Shown piece by piece: positions 21,048-23,632 of a stretch of DNA of 23,632 bases. Source of the DNA: Purshia tridentata (lineage: Eukaryota; Streptophyta; Magnoliopsida; Rosales; Rosaceae); the NCBI GenBank assembly GCA_003254885.1, contig QANT01008738.1, positions 1-23,632 of the forward strand, read 5' to 3'. Under the pieces are notes generated by a model, which ran no database searches, was not told the DNA's origin, and saw only the letters and a program-made list of their open reading frames with translations. Numbering within the stretch: position 1 is the stretch's first letter; the number at the start of each line of letters is the position of its first letter. Made by a program: the position numbers and the translations under genes.

Positions 21048-21300
21048 TCAAAGCCGCAAAAACCAAGTAAGCACCCAACACAGGACAGACAAACCCACCA
21101 CGGTCAAAACACTCCAAACCGTCCAACACAAACAATTAAGGAATTGAGCCAATTTACAAAAAGGAGTCCAACAGTAAAAGACAACGTACAAACAATAAAA
21201 GGCAAAGGAAAGTACCCAACAAAAAAACAAGTCAGCTCACACAACAGAAGCCAGAAGAATCAAAGAGATGATTAAAAGGAAAATATTCCACTTTTAATGT
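21048..21300 (-). other. Purine/A-rich block, possible retroelement 3' end
   Basis: The plus strand is strikingly A- and C-rich and poor in T (AACAAACC-type words). The minus strand therefore reads as T/G-rich, like the 3' UTRs of some plant LINEs. The 60-aa reading there is Phe/Cys/Trp/Leu-rich from composition alone and is not called a gene. I see no poly-A end or target duplication to prove an element. Confidence 0.2.
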
Positions 21301-21724
21301 CGAATTTGAATAAAATGGAGAGGGTTTTGGAAAAAAAATTCAGGTTATGGTCACTCTAGTTCTCTAAACACCTATGAAGATGTTCGGTGTTGGATGGAAG
21401 CTAGGATAAAAGCTAATTAATGTCCTTAATGTTTAGGTTAAGTTTCTTAATTTTTAAAATTTTCAATTAAATATTTGTACTTAACGGTCCATTTACATTA
21501 GGATAACATTAGAAATTAATATTTTATTAAATTATTGAGGCTACTTATAAAAAAATTTGGATTCGAATAGAGGCACCCGGGTCTAATTGGATACAATATT
21601 CCCAGTGGAGGAAATATCTTTACAAGACACTCTCCCCTTCACTTAACAATTGCAATAGAATCTTACGTAAATAACTAAATCGTATGCGCGTGAATAAATG
21701 ACGCTAGCCTGTAATACATGCATG
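21301..21724. other. 3' flank of the CBF gene
   Basis: AT-rich DNA with no gene. The portion nearest 21724 is presumably the CBF 3' UTR. Confidence 0.4.
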
Positions 21725-22441
21725 TCAAATCGAGAAACTCCAGAGTGAGAGATCAGAATCGCTTTCCACGTCATCCCATTCCATGTATCCACCCGTACAG
21801 TGAGGTGGAGAAAGCATAAGGCCTTCAGCCATGCTATGAAGCAACCTCGGCATGTCAAATAACGCTTCTTCATCCATATAAAACACCTGGTCTTCATTCT
21901 TCTCATTCTCCACCACCACCTTCTGCTCCTTCTCGTCGCCGCTGGACGAAACCCCACCAACCTCCTCCCTCGGCCGAAACCTCTCTGCCGCCTCCGCCGC
22001 TGCCTTTCTAATATCCTTAGCATCATTCGAAGCCGGGACCGGCAGCCTCCACGCGGAGTCCGCGAAGTTGAGGCACGCCATCTTCCCCCGAAATGCCAAT
22101 GCCGCCACATCGTGGGACCGCGCAGCCATCTCCGCCGTCGGATAGGTCCCCAGCCAAATTCGGGTTTTTTTGTTGGGCTCTCGTAGCTCGCAGACCCACT
22201 TGTTGCTGTTCCTCCGCCGCACTCCCCGGTAAATTGGGTGCCTGGTCTCCTTGAACACCCGCCTCCCCGCCCGCTTCTTTGGCCTGCTCGAGGCCAGTAT
22301 GACTTCGTCGTCGGAACGAGTTGCCCGACTAGTACCGTCCGAGCAGGAAGACGACTCGGGCTTGTTCACCGAGGCCGAGTCAGAGAGTTGGCTNTTGTTC
22401 ACCGAGGCCGAGTCAGAGAGTTGGCTGAAGATGATACTCAT
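21725..22441 (-). CDS. CBF/DREB1 AP2-type cold-response transcription factor
   Basis: An intronless ORF of 238 codons as assembled, or about 227 without the duplicated 33 bp. The AP2 domain lies at about residues 70-127 ([39 protein letters not shown]). It is bracketed by both CBF signatures: [16 protein letters not shown] at 54-69 and DSAWR at 128-132. The C-terminus is acidic and ends LSLWSFSI, a variant of the LWSY-type end. CBFs bind the CRT/DRE (CCGAC) and drive cold acclimation. I chose the ATG at 22441 ([11 protein letters not shown]) over the upstream in-frame ATG at 22462 because family members begin this way. An N at 22394 lies between two exact copies of a 32-bp stretch, doubling [10 protein letters not shown] in frame. 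Its own promoter appears replaced by a truncated CBF copy. Confidence 0.93.
   Translation of the reverse strand: MSIIFSQLSDSASVNXSQLSDSASVNKPESSSCSDGTSRATRSDDEVILASSRPKKRAGRRVFKETRHPIYRGVRRRNSNKWVCELREPNKKTRIWLGTYPTAEMAARSHDVAALAFRGKMACLNFADSAWRLPVPASNDAKDIRKAAAEAAERFRPREEVGGVSSSGDEKEQKVVVENEKNEDQVFYMDEEALFDMPRLLHSMAEGLMLSPPHCTGGYMEWDDVESDSDLSLWSFSI
22362..22426 (-). repeat. Exact 32-bp duplication around a single N in the CBF coding region
   Basis: The 32 bases at 22362-22393 recur at 22395-22426, separated only by N at 22394. If N is C, the unit is a perfect 33-bp in-frame repeat, because base 22361 is C. The pattern fits two contig ends joined without merging their overlap. The partial CBF copy at 22519-22686 contains only one such unit. 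Confidence 0.9.
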
Positions 22442-22518
22442 TTTCAGTAAGTATTTGAGCAAGTGTTTTCGGAGTGTGTTGTTGAAGCTTGTTCGGTGTT
22501 GGAAGCTAAACTCGGGAG

Positions 22519-22686
22519 CTACTGATAGTAGTGAGTGAGTGAGGGGGTACGCTTCTTTGGCCTGCTCGAGGCCAGTATGACTTCCTCGTCGGATCCAGTC
22601 GGGCAGCTCTTACCGTCCGACAAGGAAGACGACTCGGACTTGTCGACGGAGGCCGAGTCAGAGAGTTGGCAGAAGATGATATCCAT
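22519..22686 (-). pseudogene. Truncated CBF/DREB1 copy (N-terminal fragment)
   Basis: It starts [20 protein letters not shown] and follows the neighbouring CBF N-terminus through SRPKKR. It then breaks at about 22549/22550 and reads TPSLTHYYQ to a stop, in sequence that is the 5' leader of the intact gene. No AP2 domain remains, so it cannot bind DNA as a CBF. It differs from the intact copy at many sites (for example DIIFCQ versus SIIFSQ, CPTGSDEE versus RATRSDDE), so it derives from a distinct paralogue and is not a simple read duplicate. If transcribed from the TATA box at 22801-22809, it would be the first ORF, with the CBF ATG 77 nt after its stop. Confidence 0.8.
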
Positions 22687-22800
22687 TTCCAGTAAGTATT
22701 TGAGCAAGTGTTTTCGGTGTGTGTTGTTGAAGCTTGTTCGGTGTTGGAAGCTAAACTGGGGAGCTACTGATAGTAGTGAGTGAGTGAGGGGGTGAGGGGG

Positions 22801-22809
22801 TTTTTATAG
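22801..22809 (-). promoter_or_regulatory. TATA box of the truncated CBF copy
   Basis: The minus strand reads CTATAAAAA in a G/C-rich setting, about 115 bp upstream of the fragment's ATG. The equivalent position of the intact CBF is missing, because its leader ends at the duplication junction. This is therefore the only TATA box visible for either ORF. Confidence 0.65.
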
Positions 22810-22854
22810 TTTTTGGGGGTTGGGGAATTGTGGGCCCCCGTTATTGCGAGTTTA

Positions 22855-23104
22855 ACGCGCACAAGGAGTGTGACGTGGGGACACCTGTAGGATTAGGTGT
22901 TATGTTATCACAAAGGAAAGGAAAGCAACACAGACTTTCTAACGAAGATAGATTGATTTGACTTGACCACCTGTGGACTGGATCCCCATGCTGCTAAGGT
23001 TACTTAATTTAGTAAACTCAGTGTTCACCACGTGTCATTTCTCTTACTAGAAATATCACGTTTTGCTTTTCCACGTCGGACCCACCTGAAATCTGCGATA
23101 TTTT
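22855..23104 (-). promoter_or_regulatory. CBF-type promoter motifs (CAMTA-like, ABRE/G-box, evening-like)
   Basis: The motifs are ACGCGC at 22855-22860 (CAMTA-type CGCG core), TGACGTGG at 22871-22878, the G-box CACGTG at 23029-23034, AAATATCAC at 23051-23059 (evening-element-like), and a CCGAC core on the minus strand at 23075-23079 with T before it instead of the preferred A/G. CAMTA, PIF/G-box and clock inputs are established for Arabidopsis CBF promoters. Here they are motif matches only. Confidence 0.4.
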
Positions 23105-23495
23105 TCTTTTATGCCCAACCGGAGGAAACCACATCGTAGTACATAACCCACCATAATTTTTTTTTGAAAAGTTTAACCCTTTAACTAGTGTACACATAAG
23201 CAATTGTTGGATGACTCAGTTAAATTTAAAACTAAGAGGTTGTTGTTTCCCTAAGATACTATTTAGCTATTTAGCTATTTAGGTAAAATTATGAGTGGTT
23301 AATGTTATTTATCTCTATTAATTAATTTTTTTTTATTGAAACAATATTATTGTTACTTGTTTCAACTTTGAAAATTTTATTAATTTTGAAAATTAGCTTT
23401 ACCATATTTAATATCAAATTTATATAATATTCATAATAGAAAACTACCCAAAAAATAATATAAGATTAACAAAGCTTTTTTCATCTGCTGAATTT
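23105..23495. other. Right-hand AT-rich intergenic sequence
   Basis: Distal upstream region of the CBF locus. It is very AT-rich beyond 23220, and no gene is visible. Confidence 0.45.
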
Positions 23496-23632
23496 TTCAT
23501 GTTTATTTTGTGCATTTAGTACTGGTTTTTTTTCGTATTTATCTTGTGCGCATCTATTAGTCTTGTTCATGTTTAATTTGTGCACTTACTATTTATTCGT
23601 GTTAATTTCATGCACCTACTTTTTTTTTTTAA
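23496..23632. repeat. Degenerate minisatellite at the window edge
   Basis: Four diverged units of the form TTC(A/G)TGTTTAT.TTGTGCAC.TA start at 23496, 23532, 23566 and 23596 (spacing 36, 34 and 30). The array runs to the window end in a T-run and may continue outside. Confidence 0.55.

Larger units (their letters stand above)
22272..22793 (-). repeat. Partial tandem duplication, about 245-bp unit, across the CBF 5' region
   Basis: The block CGCTTCTTTGGCCTGCTCGAGG through GTGAGTGAGTGAGGGGGT occurs at 22272-22548 and at 22550-22793. Each unit covers the leader plus about 50 codons of a CBF. The offset is 245 bp once the 33-bp repeat is discounted. The arrangement equals a deletion between two tandem CBF genes, from the PKKR codons of the upstream gene into the leader of the downstream one. 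Confidence 0.85.

Noticed and set aside
21048..21230. Phe/Cys/Trp-rich minus-strand ORF
   Set aside because: The amino-acid bias follows directly from the T/G-rich strand; there is no family match and no start context.
21540..21645. Possible third SINE (GGATTCGAAT resembles a B box)
   Set aside because: No A-box, A-tail or flanking direct repeat could be found.
21643..22110. Arg-rich 155-codon ORF overlapping the CBF gene
   Set aside because: It is a frame-shifted shadow of the GC-rich CBF coding sequence, which has clear AP2 signatures in the other frame.
22441..22462. Upstream in-frame ATG (MLKYLLK) as the CBF start
   Set aside because: Family proteins start at the equivalent of [11 protein letters not shown]. 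The upstream codons are also present in the truncated copy as leader sequence, so they do not discriminate, and I kept the family start.

Overview
This is plant nuclear DNA from a eudicot. The evidence is AT-rich intergenic sequence, short GT-AG introns, TATA boxes with GA/CT-rich leaders, tRNA-derived SINEs, hAT-type short elements, and plant-only protein families (ankyrin-PGG, DUF4378, CBF/DREB1). The CBF protein resembles those of rosids, and Rosaceae is plausible, but the species cannot be fixed from sequence alone. Every recognisable gene lies on the minus strand.

Layout. 1-1427: AT-rich, with one SINE at 200-302. 1428-4612: a six-exon ankyrin-repeat/PGG membrane protein of 727 aa, with W-box cores upstream. 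5188-6346: a non-autonomous hAT-like element full of ATACCG-type subterminal repeats and a 70-bp minisatellite. A 232-bp-spaced direct repeat follows it. 7452-9918 and 11294-13723: two tandem, intact nucleotide-sugar transporter genes of the UDP-galactose/UDP-glucose transporter (UTR2-like) type, 347 aa each. About 93% of residues are identical by my hand count. 15452-18155: a three-exon DUF4378 protein of 461 aa. 18251-21724: gene-poor, with one SINE carrying a perfect 10-bp target duplication. 21725-22441: a CBF/DREB1 cold-response transcription factor. Directly upstream is a truncated second CBF whose promoter now precedes both. The window ends in AT-rich DNA with a degenerate minisatellite.

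All exon chains were built by hand from ORFs, splice sites and reading-frame phase. Their summed lengths close in frame, which supports the models.

The most informative parts are the two tandem arrays. The transporter pair records what happened after duplication: a SINE in one copy, a hAT-like MITE in the other, and an 89-bp intron present in only one copy. In each case the sister copy shows the empty site. The CBF locus has a 245-bp partial tandem duplication that puts a short CBF N-terminal ORF between the only visible TATA box and the intact CBF. A single N beside an exact 33-bp repeat means an assembly fault must be excluded first. I see no new multi-gene system such as a biosynthetic cluster, defence island or CRISPR array.
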